Below are positions 25,220-38,500 of a stretch of 64,000 nucleotides of DNA, one piece after another. The notes beneath the pieces were generated by a model, which saw nothing but the letters and a program-made list of their open reading frames with translations, was not told where the DNA came from and did no database searches. The stretch lies in the NCBI RefSeq assembly GCF_029227915.1, contig NC_079889.1, positions 6,326,001 to 6,390,000 of the forward strand, in the 5' to 3' direction. The stretch's first letter is position 1; the number at the start of each line of letters is the position of its first letter. A program made the translations under genes and the position numbers. This DNA is from Hydractinia symbiolongicarpus (lineage: Eukaryota > Cnidaria > Hydrozoa > Anthoathecata > Hydractiniidae).

Positions 25220-26598
25220 TATTCCTTTCAGTCTCAATGCACTACAACGTTCCAAGAGGTTTTCCTTAGCGCTATGGCCTTAGAACACTCTTAACTACGT
25301 GCACAGTCCATTAAAGGCTGTAGTATGGCCTTTTGCAGTCTAATAAAAGCTTCAAAATTAAATCACGTGGTTTCACCTGCCTGCGCAGGTTACCATTGGA
25401 CTAGTTGTTCCAGTCTCAATGCGCTACAACGTCCTAAGTCAATTTCATTAGCGCCGTGGCCTTACAACACTCTTAACTACGTGCACAGTCCTATAAAGGC
25501 CGTAATATGGCCTTTTGCAGTCCAATAAAGGTTGCAGACGTAAATCACACGGTTTCAGCTGCCTGCGCAGGTTACCATTGTACTAGTCGTTCCAGTCTCA
25601 ATGCGCTACAACGTTCCAAGTGGTTCTCCTTAGCGCTGTGGCCTTAGAACACTCTTAACTACGTGCACAGTCCATTAAAGGCTGTAACATGGCCTTTTGC
25701 AGTCTAATAAAGGCTTCACACGAAAATCACGTGGTTTCACCTGCCTGCGCAGGTTACCATTGGACTAGTTGTTCCAGTCTCAATGCGCTACAACGTCCCA
25801 AGTCATTTTCATTAACGCCATCGCCTTAGAACGCTCTTAACTACGTGCACAGTCCTATAAAGGCTGTAATATGGCCTTTTGCAGTCTAATAAAGGCTTCA
25901 CACGTAAATCACGTGGTTTCACCTGCCTGCGAAGGTTACCATTGGACTATTCCTTTCAGTCTCAATGCACTACAACGTTCCAAGAGGTTTTCCTTAGCGC
26001 TATGGCCTTAGAACACTCTTAACTACGTGCACAGTCCATTAAAGGCTGTAGTATGGCCTTTTGCAGTCTAATAAAAGCTTCAAAATTAAATCACGTGGTT
26101 TCACCTGCCTGCGCAGGTTACCATTGGACTAGTTGTTCCAGTCTCAATGCGCTACAACGTCCTAAGTCAATTTCATTAGCGCCGTGGCCTTACAACACTC
26201 TTAACTACGTGCACAGTCCTATAAAGGCCGTAATATGGCCTTTTGCAGTCCAATAAAGGTTGCAGACGTAAATCACACGGTTTCAGCTGCCTGCGCAGGT
26301 TACCATTGTACTAGTCGTTCCAGTCTCAATGCGCTACAACGTTCCAAGTGGTTCTCCTTAGCGCTGTGGCCTTAGAACACTCTTAACTACGTGCACAGTC
26401 CATTAAAGGCTGTAACATGGCCTTTTGCAGTCTAATAAAGGCTTCACACGAAAATCACGTGGTTTCACCTGCCTGCGCAGGTTACCATTGGACTAGTTGT
26501 TCCAGTCTCAATGCGCTACAACGTCCCAAGTCATTTTCATTAACGCCATCGCCTTAGAACGCTCTTAACTACGTGCACAGTCCTATAAAGGCTGTAAT
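25220..26598 (+). repeat. Duplication of a 4-monomer, 728-bp unit inside R5
   Basis: The aaaagcttcaaaatt monomer at 25325 and the three that follow repeat at 26053-26598, a spacing of 728 bp. Upstream, 25143-25324 is a hybrid: its left half matches the 22049 type and its right half (tttcagtctc, gcgctatggcc) matches the 25871 type. That hybrid marks one edge of the exchange. Confidence 0.8.
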
Positions 26599-28600
26599 AT
26601 GGCCTTTTGCAGTCTAATAAAGGCCTCAAACGTAGATCACGTGTTTCCATCTGCTTGCGCAGGTCACCATTGTACTATTCCATCCAGTCTCAATGCACTA
26701 CAACGTTCCAAGAGGTTTTCCTTAGCGCCATGGCCTTACAACACTCTTAACTACGTGCATAGTCCTATAAAGGCCGTAATATGGCCTTTTGCAGTCTAAT
26801 AAAGGCCTCACACGTAAATCACGTGGTTTCACCTGCCTGCGCAGGTTACCATTGGACTAGTTGTTCCAGTCTCAATGCGCTACAACGTCCTAAGTCAATT
26901 TCATTAGCGCCGTGGCCTTACAACACTCTTAACTACGTGCACAGTCCTATAAAGGCCGTAATATGGCCTTTTGCAGTCCAATAAAGGTTGCAGACGTAAA
27001 TCACACGGTTTCAGCTGCCTGCGCAGGTTACCATTGTACTAGTCGTTCCAGTCTCAATGCGCTACAACGTCTCAAATCGTTTTCATTAGCGCCGTTGCCT
27101 TAAAACACTCTTAACTACGTGCAGAGTCCTATAAAGGCCGTAATATGGCCTTTTGCAGTGTAATAAAGGCTTCACACGTAAATCACGTGGTTTCACCTGC
27201 CTGTGCAGGTTACCATTGGACTAGTTGTTTCAGTCTCAATGCGCTACAACGTCCCAAGTCATTTTCATTAGCTCCGTCGCCTTAGAACGCTCTTAACTAC
27301 GTGCACAGTCCTATAAAGGCTGTATTATGGCCTTTTGCAGTCTAATAAAGGCCTCACACGTAGATCACGTGTTTCCATCTGCTTGCGCAGGTCACCATTG
27401 TACTATTCCATCCAGTCTCAATGCAACACAACGTTCCAAGAGGTTTTATTTAGCGCCGTGGCCTTACAACACTCTTAACTACGTGCACAGTCCTATAAAG
27501 GCCATAATGTGGCTTTTTGCAGTCTAATAAAGGCTTCACACGTAAATCACGTGGTTCCATCTGACTTTGCAGGTTACCATTGTACTATTTCTACCAGTCT
27601 CAATGCACTACAACGTTCCAAGAGGTTTTCCTTAGCGCCATGGCCTTACAACACTCTTAACTACGTGCACAGTCCTATAGAGGCCGTAATATGGCCTTTT
27701 GCAGTCTAATAAAGGCTTCACACGTAAATCACGTGGTTTCACCTGCCTGCGAAGGTTACCATTGGACTATTCCTTCCAGTCTCAATGCGCTACAACGTCC
27801 CAAGTCATTTTCATTAGCGCCGTCGCTTTAGAACGCTCTTAACTACGTGCACAGTCCTATAAAGGCTGTAATATGGCCTTTTGCAGTCTAATAAAGGCCT
27901 CAAACGTAGATCACGTGTTTCCATCTGCTTGCGCAGGTCACCATTGTACTATTCCATCCAGTCTCAATGCACTACAACGTTCCAAGAGGTTTTCCTTAGC
28001 GCCATGGCCTTACAACACTCTTAACTACGTGCATAGTCCTATAAAGGCCGTAATATGGCCTTTTGCAGTCTAATAAAGGCCTCACACGTAAATCACGTGG
28101 TTTCACCTGCATGCGCAGGTTACCATTGGACTAGTTGTTCCAGTCTCAATGCGCTACAACGTCCCAAGTCATTTTCATTAGCGCCGTCTCCTTAGAACGC
28201 TCTTAACTACGTGCACAGTCCTATAAAGGCTGTAATATGGCCTTTTGCAGTCTAATAAAGGCTTCACACGTAAATCACGTGGTTTCACCTGCCTGCGAAG
28301 GTTACCATTGGACTATTCCTTTCAGTCTCAATGCACTACAACGTTCCAAGAGGTTTTCCTTAGCGCTGTGGCCTTAGAACACTCTTAACTACGTGCACAG
28401 TCCATTAAAGGCTGTAGTATGGCCTTTTGCAGTCTAATAAAAGCTTCAAAATTAAATCACGTGGTTTCACCTGCCTGCGCAGGTTACCATTGGACTAGTT
28501 GTTCCAGTCTCAATGCGCTACAACGTCCTAAGTCAATTTCATTAGCGCCGTGGCCTTACAACACTCTTAACTACGTTCACAGTCCTATAAAGGCCGTAAT

Positions 28601-29692
28601 ATGGCCTTTTGCAGTCCAATAAAGGTTGCAGACGTAAATCAGACGGTTTCAGCTGCCTGCGCAGGTTACCATTGTACTAGTCGTTCCAGTCTCAATGCGC
28701 TACAACGTCTCAAATCGTTTTCATTAGCGCCGTTGCCTTAGAACACTCTTAACTACGTGCACAGTCCTATAAAGGCCGTAATATGGCCTTTTGCAGTGTA
28801 ATAAAGGCTTCACACGTAAATCACGTGGTTTCACCTGCCTGTGCAGGTTACCCTTGGACTAGTTGTTCCAGTCTCAATGCGCTACAACGTCCCAAGTCAT
28901 TTTCATTAGCTCCGTCGCCTTAGAACGCTCTTAACTACGTGCACAGTCCTATAAAGGCTGTATTATGTCCTTTTGCAGTCTAATAAAGGCCTCACACGTA
29001 GATCACGTGTTTCCATCTGCTTGCGCAGGTCACCATTGTACTATTCCATCCAGTCTCAATGCAATACAACGTTCCAAGAGGTTTTATTTAGCGCCGTGGC
29101 CTTACAACACTCTTAACTACGTGCACAGTCCTATAAAGGCCGTAATATGGCCTTTTGCAGTCCAATAAAGGTTACAGACGTAAATCACACGGTTTCAGCT
29201 GCCTGCGCAGGTTACCATTGTACTAGTCGTTCCAGTCTCAATGCGCTACAACGTCTCAAATCGTTTTCATTAGCGCCGTTGCCTTAGAACACTCTTAACT
29301 ACGTGCACAGTCCTATAAAGGCCGTAATATGGCCTTTTGCAGTGTAATAAAGGCTTCACACGTAAATCACGTGGTTTCACCTGCCTGTGCAGGTTACCCT
29401 TGGACTAGTTGTTCCAGTCTCAATGCGCTACAACGTCCCAAGTCATTTTCATTAGCTCCGTCGCCTTAGAACGCTCTTAACTACGTGCACAGTCCTATAA
29501 AGGCTGTATTATGTCCTTTTGCAGTCTAATAAAGGCCTCACACGTAGATCACGTGTTTCCATCTGCTTGCGCAGGTCACCATTGTACTATTCCATCCAGT
29601 CTCAATGCAATACAACGTTCCAAGAGGTTTTATTTAGCGCCGTGGCCTTACAACACTCTTAACTACGTGCACAGTCCTATAAAGGCCATAAT
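28601..29692 (+). repeat. Tandem duplication of a 3-monomer, 546-bp unit
   Basis: Units at 28601, 28783 and 28965 repeat at 29147, 29329 and 29511. Both copies share the private substitution tattatgtcc (position 1-5 region) and acccttggac. The first unit differs (ggttgcagac with agacgg against ggttacagac with acacgg). Confidence 0.85.
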
Positions 29693-30407
29693 GTGGCCTT
29701 TTGCAGTCTAATAAAGGCTTCACACGTAAATCACGTGGTTCCATCTGACTTTGCAGGTTACCATTGTACTATTTCTACCAGTCTCAATGCACTACAACGT
29801 TCCAAGAGGTTTTCCTTAGCGCCATGGCCTTACAACACTCTTAACTACGTGCACAGTCCTATAGAGGCCGTAATATGGCCTTTTGCAGTCTAATAAAGGC
29901 TTCACACGTAAATCACGTGGTTTCACCTGCCTGCGAAGGTTACCATTGGACTATTCTTTTCAGTCTCAATGCACTACAACGTTCCAAGAGGTTTTCCTTA
30001 GCGCTGTGGCCTTAGAACACTCTTAACTACGTGCACAGTCCATTAAAGGCTGTAGTATGGCCTTTTGCAGTCTAATAAAGGCTTCAAAATTAAATCACGT
30101 GGTTTCACCTGCCTGCGCAGGTTACCATTGGACTAGTTGTTCCAGTCTCAATGCGCTACAACGTCCTAAGTCAATTTCTTGGCGCCGTGGCCTTGCAACA
30201 CTCTTAACTACGTGCACAGTCCTATAAAGGCCGTAATATCGCCTTTTGCAGTCCAATAAAGGCCGCAGACGTAATTCAGGTGGTTTCACCTGCCTGTGCA
30301 GGTTACCATTGGACTATTCCTTCCAGTCTCAATGCGCTACAACGTCCCAAGCGGTTCTCCTTAGCGCTGTGGCCTTAGAACACTCTTAACTACGTGCACA
30401 GTCCATC

Positions 30408-30420
30408 AAAGGCTGCCTTT
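30408..30420 (+). other. 8-bp deletion at monomer junction, copy 2
   Basis: Followed by a left half reading cttcacaaataaatcacgtgg, a variant seen only next to this deletion. This copy also has cgcaggggaccg in place of the usual ggttaccg. Confidence 0.9.
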
Positions 30421-30945
30421 TGCAGTCTAATAAAGGCTTCACAAATAAATCACGTGGTTTCACCTGCCTGCGCAGGGGACCGTTGGACTATTCCTTACAG
30501 TCTCAATGCACTACAACGTTCCATGAGGTTTTCCTTCGCGCTGTGGCCTTACAACACTCTTAACTACGTGCACAGTCCTATAAATGCCGTAATATGGCTT
30601 TTTGCAGTCCAAAAAAGGCCTCACACGTAAATCACGTGGCTCCATCTGCCTGCGCAGGTTACCATTGGACTATTCTTTCCTGTCTCAATGCGCTACAACG
30701 TTCCAAGTGGTTCTCCTTAGCGCTGTGGCCTTAGAACGCTCTTAACTATGTGCACAGTCATATAAAGCTTGTAACATGGCCTTTTGCAGTCTAATAAAGG
30801 CCTCATACGTAAATCACGTGGTTCCATCTGCCTGTGCAGGTTACCATTGGACTATTTCTTCCAGTCTCAATGCAATACAACGTTCCAAGAGGTTTTACTT
30901 AGCGCCGTGGCCTTAGAACACTCTTAACTACGTGCACAGTCCATC

Positions 30946-30958
30946 AAAGGCTGCCTTT
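30946..30958 (+). other. 8-bp deletion at monomer junction, copy 3
   Basis: Same context as copy 1: gtagatcacgtgtttcc follows, with the linked 1-bp deletion gcttgcgaggtcacc near 31010. It is the direct counterpart of 6774-6786 at an offset of 24,172. Confidence 0.9.
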
Positions 30959-32586
30959 TGCAGTCTAATAAAGGCTTCACACGTAGATCACGTGTTTCCA
31001 TCTGCTTGCGAGGTCACCATTGTACTATTCCATCCAGTCTCAATGCAATACAACGTTCCAAGAGGTTTTACTTAGCGCCGTGGCCTTACAACACTCTTAA
31101 CTACGTGCACAGTCCTATAAAGGCCATAATGTGGCCTTTTGCAGTCTAATAAAGGCTTCACACGTAAATCACGTGGTTCCATCTGACTTTGCAGGTTACC
31201 ATTGTACTATTTCTACCAGTCTCAATGCACTACAACGTTCCAAGAGGTTTTCCTTAGCGCCATGGCCTTACAACACTCTTAACTACGTGCACAGTCCTAT
31301 AGAGGCCGTAATATGGCCTTTTGCAGTCTAATAAAGGCTTCACACGTAAATCACGTGGTTTCACCTGCCTGCGAAGGTTACCATTGGACTATTCCTTCCA
31401 GTCTCAATGCGCTACAACGTCCCAAGTCATTTTCATTAGCGCCGTCGCTTTAGAACGCTCTTAACTACGTGCACAGTCCTATAAAGGCTGTAATATGGCC
31501 TTTTGCAGTCTAATAAAGGCCTGACACGTAAATCACGTGGTTCCATCTGCCTGCGCAGGTTACTATTGTACTATTCCTTCCAGTCTCAATGCACTACGAC
31601 GTTCCAAGAGGTTTTCCTTAGCGCCATGGCCTTACAACACTCTTAACTACGTGCACAGTCCTATAAAGGCCGTAATATGGCCTTTTGCAGTCTAATAAAG
31701 GCCTCACACGTAAATCACGTGGTTTCACCTGCCTGCGCAGGTTACCATTGGACTAGTTGTTCCAGTCTCAATGCGCTACAACGTCCAGAGTCATTTTCAT
31801 TAACGCCATCGCCTTAGAACGCTCTTAACTACGTGCACAGTCCTATAAAGGCTGTAATATGGCCTTTTGCAGTCTAATAAAGGCCTCACACGTAGATCAC
31901 GTGTTTCCATCTGCCTGCGCAGGTTACCATTGTACTATTCCATCCAGTCTCAATGCACTACAACGTTCCAAGAGGTTTTCCTTAGCGCCATGGCCTTACA
32001 ACACTCTTAACTACGTGCACAGTCCTATAAAGGCCGTAATATGGCCTTTTGCAGTCTAATAAAGGCCTCACACGTAAATCACGTGGTTTCACCTGCCTGC
32101 GAAGGTTACCATTGGACTATTCCTTCCAGTCTCAATGCGCTATAACGTCCCAAGTCATTTTCATTAGCGCCGTCGCCTTAGAACGCTCTTAACTACGTGC
32201 ACAGTCCTATAAAGGCTGTAATATGGCCTTTTGCAGTCTAATAAAGGCTTCACAATTAAATCACGTGGTTTCACCTGCCTGCGCAGGTTACCGTTGGACT
32301 ATTCCTTAAAGTCTCAATGCACTACAACGTTCCAAGAGGTTTTCCTTGGCGCTGTGGCCTTACAACACTCTTAACTACGTGCACAGTCCTATAAAGGCCG
32401 TAATATGGCCTTTTGCAGTCCAATAAATGCCGCAGACGTAAATCACGCGGATTCAGCTGCCTGCGCAGGTTACCATTGTACTAGTCGTTCCAGTCTCAAT
32501 GTGCTACAACGTCCCAAGTCGTTTTCATTAGCGCCGTTGCTCTAGAACACTCTTAACTACGTGCACAGTCCTATAAAGGCTGTAAT

Positions 32587-35500
32587 ATGGACTTTTGCAG
32601 TCTAATAAAGGCCTCACACCTAGATCACGTGGTTCCATCTGCCTGCGCAGGTTACCATTGTACTATTTCTTCCAGTCTCAATGCGCTACAACGTCCCAAG
32701 TCATTTTCCTTAGCGCCATGGCCTTACAACACTCTTAACTGCGTGCACAGTCCTATAAAGGCCGTAATATGGCCTTTTGCAGTCTAATAAAGGCTTCACA
32801 CGTAAATCACGTGGTTTCACCTGCCTGCGCAGGTTACCAATGTACTATTCCTTCAAATGTCAATGCACTACAACGTTCCAAGAGGTTTTCCTTGGCGCCG
32901 TGGCCTTACAACACTCTTAACTACGTTCACAGTCCTATAAAGGCCGTAATATGGCCTTTTGCAGTCCAATAAAGGCCGCAGACGTAAATCACGCGGTTTC
33001 ATCTACCTGCGCAGGTTACCATTGGACTAGTTGTTCCAGTTTCAATGCTCTACAACGTCCCAAGTCATTTTCATTAGCGCTGTTGACTTAGAACGCGCTT
33101 AACTACGTGCACAGTCCTATAAAGGCTGTAATATGGCCTTCTGCAGTCTAATAGAGGCCTCACACGTAATTCAGGTGGTTCCATCTGCCTGCGCAGCTTA
33201 CCATTGGACTATTCCTTCCAGTCTCAATGCGCTACAACGTTCCAAGTGGTTCTCCTTATCGCTGTGGCCTTAGAACACTCTTAACTACGTGCACAGTCCA
33301 TTAAAGGCTGTAACATGGCCTTTTGCAGTCTAATAAAGGCTTCACACGTAAATCACGTGGTTTCACCTGCCTGCGCAGGTTACCATTGGACTAGTTGTTT
33401 CAGTCTCAATGCGTTACAACGTCCCAAGTCATTTTCATTAGCGCTGTGGCCTTAGAACGTTCTTAACTATGTGCACAGTCCTATAAAGACTGTAATATGG
33501 CCTTTTGCAGTCTAATAAAGGCCTCACAATTAAATCACGTGGTTTCACCTGCCTGCGCAGGTTACCGTTGGACTATTCCTTACAGTCTCAATGCACTACA
33601 ACGTTCCAAGAGGTTTTTCTTGGCGCTGTGGCCTTACAACACTCTTAACTACGTGCACAGTCCTATAAAGGCCGTAATATGGCCTTTTACAGTCCAATAA
33701 AGGCCGCAGACGTAAATCACACGGTTTCAGCTGCCTGCGCAGGTTACCATTGGACTAGTTGTTCCAGTCTCAATGCACTACAACGTTCCAAGGGGTTTTC
33801 CTTAGCGCCATGGCCTTACAACACTTTTAACTACGTGCACAGTCCTATAAAGGCCGTAATATGGCCTTTTGCAGTCTAATAAAGGCTTCACACGTAAATC
33901 ACGTGGTTTCACCTGCCTGCGAAGGTTACCATTGGATTATTCCTTCCAGTCTCAATGCGCTACAACGTCCCAAGTCATTTTCATTAGCGACGTCGCCTTA
34001 GAACGCTCCTAACTACGTGCACAGTCCTATAAAGGCTGTAATATGGCCTTTTGCAGTCTAATAAAGGCCTCACACGTAAATCACGTGGTTCCATCTGCCT
34101 GCAAAGGTTACCATTGGACTAGTTGTTCCAGAGACAATGCACTACAACGTTCCAAGAGGTTTTCCTTAGCGCCATGGCCTTACAACACTCTTAACTACGT
34201 GCACAGTCCTATAAAGGCCGTAATATGGCCTTTTGCAGTCTAATAAAGGCTTCACACGTAAATCACGTGGTTTCACCTGCCTGCGCAGCTTACCATTGGA
34301 CTAGTCGTTCCAGTCTCAATGCGCTACAACTTCCCAAGTCATTTTCATTAGCGCCGTCGCCTTAGAACGCTCTTAACTACGTGCACAGTCCTATAAAGGC
34401 TGTAATATGGCCTTTTGCAGTCTAATAAAGGCCTCACAATTAAATCACGTGGTTTCACCTGCCTGCGCAGGTTACCGTTGGATTATTCCTTACAGTCTCA
34501 ATGCACTACAACGTTCCAATAGGTTTTCCTTGGCGCTGTGGCTTTACAACACTCTTAACTACGTGCACAGTCCTATAAAGGCCGTAATATGGCCTTTTGC
34601 ATTCCAATAAAGGCCGCAGACGTAAATCGCCAGGTTTCAGCTGCCTGCGCAGGTTACCATTGGACTAGTTGTTCCAGTCTCAATGCACTACAACGTTCCA
34701 AGAGGTTTTCCTTAGCGCCATGGCCTTACAACACTCTTAACTACGTGCACAGTCCTATAAAGGCTGTAATATGGCCTTTTGCAGTCTAATAAAGGCTTCA
34801 CAATTAAATCACGTGGTTTCACCTGCCTGCGCAGGTTACCATTGGACTAGTTGTTCCAATCTCAATGCACTACAACGTCCCAAGTCATTTTTATTAGCGC
34901 CGTCGACTTAGAACGCGCTTAACTACGTGCACAGTCCTATAAAGGCTGTAATATGGCCTTTTGCAGTCTAATAATGGCCTCACACGTAGATCACGTGGTT
35001 CCATCTGCCTGGGCAGGTTACCATTGTACTATTTCTTCCAGTCTCAATGCGCTACAACGTCCCAAGTCATTTTCCTTAGCGCCATGGCCCTACAACACTC
35101 CTAACTGCGTGCACAGTCCTATAAAGGCCGTAATATGGCCTTTTGCAGTCTAATAAAGGCTTCACACGTAAATCACGTGGTTTCACCTGCCTGCGCAGGT
35201 TACCAATGTACTATTCCTTCAAATGTCAATGCACTACAACGTTCCAAGAGGTTTTCCTTGGCGCCGTGGCCTTACAACACTCTTAACTACGTTCACAGTC
35301 CTATAAAGGCTGTAATATGGCCTTTTGCAGTCTAATAAAGGCTTCACAATTATATCACGTGGTTTCACCTGCCTGCGCAGGTTACCATTGGACTATTCCT
35401 TTCAGTCTCAATGCACTACAACGTTCCAAGAGGTTTTCCTTAGCGCTGTGGCCTGACAAAACTCTTAACTACGTGCACAGTCCTATAAAGGCCGTAATAT

Positions 35501-38500
35501 GGTCTTTTGCAGTCCAATAAATGCCGCAGACGTAAATCACGCGAATTCAGCTGCCTGCGCAGGTTACCATTGTACTAGTCGTTCCAGTCTCAATGCGCTA
35601 CAACGTCCCAAGTCGTTTTCATTAGCGCCGTTGCTCTAGAACACTCTTAACTACGTTCACAGTCCTATAAATGCTGTAATATGGACTTTTGCAGTCTAAT
35701 AAAGGCCTCACACCTAGATCACGTGGTTCCATCTGCCTGCGCACGCTACCATTGGACTAGTTGTTCCAATCTCAATGCACTACAACGTCCTAAGTCATTT
35801 TCATTAGCGCCGTCGACTTAGAACGCGCTTAACTACGTGCACAGTCCTATAAAGGCTGTAATATGGCCTTTTGCAGTCTATTAAAGGCCTCACACGTAGA
35901 TCACGTGGTTCCATCTGCCTGCGTAGGTTACCATTGTACTATTTCATCCAGTCTCAATGCGCTACAACGTCCCAAGTCATTTTCCTTAGCGCCATGGCCT
36001 TACAACACTCTTAACTGCGTGCACAGTCCTATAAAGGCCGTAATATGGCCTTTTGCAGTCTAATAAAGGCTTCACACGTAAATCACGTGGTTTCACCTGC
36101 CTGCGCAGGTTACCAATGTACTATTCCTTCAAATGTCAATGCACTACAACGTTCCAAGAGGTTTTCCTTGGCGCCGTGGCCTTACAACACTCTTAACTAC
36201 GTTCACAGTCCTATAAAGGCCGTAATATGGCCTTTTGCAGTCCAATAAAGGCCGCAGACGTAAATCACGCGGTTTCATCTACCTGCGCAGGTTACCATTG
36301 GACTAGTTGTTCCAGTTTCAATGCTCTACAACGTCCCAAGTCATTTTCATTAGCGCTGTTGACTTAGAACGCGCTTAAGTACGTGCACAGTCCTATAAAG
36401 GCTGTAATATGGCCTTCTGCAGTCTAATAGAGGCCTCACACGTAATTCAGGTGGTTCCATCTGCCTGCGCAGCTTACCATTGGACTATTCCTTCCAGTCT
36501 CAATGCGCTACAACGTTCCAAGTGGTTCTCCTTATCGCTGTGGCCTTAGAACACTCTTAACTACGTGCACAGTCCATTAAAGGCTGTAACATGGCCTTTT
36601 GCAGTCTAATAAAGGCTTCACACGTAAATCACGTGGTTTCACCTGCCTGCGCAGGTGACCATTGGACTAGTTGTTTCAGTCTCAATGCGTTACAACGTCC
36701 CAAGTCATTTTCATTAGCGCTGTGGCCTTAGAACGTTCTTAACTATGTGCACAGTCCTATAAAGACTGTAATATGGCCTTTTGCAGTCTAATAAAGGCCT
36801 CACAATTAAATCACGTGGTTTCACCTGCCTGCGCAGGTTACTGTTGGACTATTCCTTACTGTCTCAATGCACTACAACGTTCCAAGAGGTTTTTCTTGGC
36901 GCTGTGGCCTTACAACACTCTTAACTACGTGCACAGTCCTATAAAGGCCGTAATATGGCCTTTTACAGTCCAATAAAGGCCGCAGACGTAAATCACACGG
37001 TTTCAGCTGCCTGCGCAGGTTACCATTGGACTAGTTGTTCCAGTCTCAATGCACTACAACGTTCCAAGGGGTTTTCCTTAGCGCCATCGCCTTACAACAC
37101 TCTTAACTACGTGCACAGTCCTATAAAGGCCGTAATATGGCCTTTTGCAGTCTAATAAAGGCTTCACACGTAAATCACGTGGTTTCACCTGCCTGCGAAG
37201 GTTACCATTGGACTATTCCTTCCAGTCTCAATGCACTACAACGGTCCAAGAGGTTTTCCTTAGCGCCATAGTCTTACAACACTCTTTACTACGTGCACAG
37301 TCCTATAGAGGCCGTAATATGGCCTTTTGCAGTCTAATAAAGGCTTCACACGTAAATCACGTGGTTTCACCTGCCTGCGAAGGTTACCATTGGATTATTC
37401 CTTCCAGTCTCAATGCGCTACAACGTCCCAAGTCATTTTCATTAGCGACGTCGCCTTAGAACGCTCTTAACTACGTGCACAGTCCTATAAAAGCTGTAAT
37501 ATGGCCTTTTGCAGTCTAATAAAGGCCTCACACGTAAATCACGTGGTTCCATCTGCCTGCAAAGGTTACCATTGGACTAGTTGTTCCAGTCTCAATGCAC
37601 TACAACGTTCCAAGAGGTTTTCCTTAGCGCCATGGCCTTACAACACTCTTAACTACGTGCACAGTCCTATAAAGGCCGTAATATGGCCTTTTGCAGTCTA
37701 ATAAAGGCTTCACACGTAAATCACGTGGTTTCACCTGCCTGCGCAGCTTACCATTGGACTAGTTGTTCCAGTCTCAATGCGCTACAACTTCCCAAGTCAT
37801 TTTCATTAGCGCCGTCGCCTTAGAACGCTCTTAACTACGTGCACAGTCCTATAAAGGCTGTAATATGGCCTTTTGCAGTCTAATAAAGGCCTCACAATTA
37901 AATCACGTGGTTTCACCTGCCTGCGCAGGTTACCGTTGGATTATTCCTTACAGTCTCAATGCACTACAACATTCCAAGAGGTTTTCCTTAGCGCTGTGGC
38001 CTGACAACACGCTTAACTACGTGCACAGTCCTATAAAGGCCGTAATATGGCCTTTTGCAGTCTAATAAAGGCCTCACACGTAAATCACGTATTTTCACCT
38101 GCCTGTGCCGGTTACCATTGGACTAGTTGTTCCAGTCTCAATGCGCTACAACGTCCCAAGTCATTTTCATTAGCGACGTCGCCTTAGAACGCTCTTAACT
38201 ACGTGCACAGTCCTATAAAGGCTGTAATATGGCCTTTTGCAGTCTAATAAAGGCTTCACAATTATATCACGTGGTTTCACCTGCCTGCGCAGGTTACCAT
38301 TGGACTATTCCTTTCAGTCTCAATGCACTACAACGTTTCATGAGGTTTTTCTTAGCGCTGTGGCCTGACAACACTCTTAACTACGTTCACAGTCCTATAC
38401 AGGCTGTAATATAGCCTTTTGCAGTCTAATAAAGGCCTCACACGTAAATCACGTGGTTCCATCTGCCTGCAAAGGTTACCATTGGACTAGTTGTTCCAGT

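Larger units (their letters stand above)
21503..29874 (+). repeat. Block R5: 17-monomer higher-order repeat, partly rearranged
   Basis: From the ctgactttgcagg monomer at 21503 to the next at 24597 there are exactly 17 monomers (3,094 bp); the next interval, to 27509, is 16 (2,912 bp), and another copy starts at 29693. Marker monomers recur in the same order: tcaaacgtagatc with gtcacc (21867, 22959, 24961, 26599, 27873), aaaagcttcaaaatt (22413, 24233, 25325, 26053, 28419), ggttgcagacg (box-negative), cacgaaaatcacg (22777, 25689, 26417), and gtgtaataaagg (23505, 27145, 28783, 29329). Differences in length come from dropped or duplicated whole monomers. The part from about 21867 to 30240 has no counterpart in the first superunit. 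Confidence 0.85.
30238..32404 (+). repeat. Block R6: second copy of R2, with two 8-bp-deletion monomers
   Basis: Collinear with 6231-8956 without the local 726-bp duplication. The entry unit at 30057-30237 has a 1-bp deletion (tcaatttcttggcgcc) and the next unit reads aatatcgcc, so its ATGG is lost. At about 32405 the array leaves R2 homology and continues with the aaatgccgcagacg unit of R3 type. Confidence 0.8.

Noticed and set aside
30238-30600. Possible non-satellite insertion, because the ATGGCC start is missing and phase shifts by 18 between 29.7 and 31.1 kb
   Set aside because: The shift is fully explained by two 8-bp and two 1-bp deletions, and the ATGG is lost by a base change (aatatcgcc). 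The sequence is ordinary satellite throughout.
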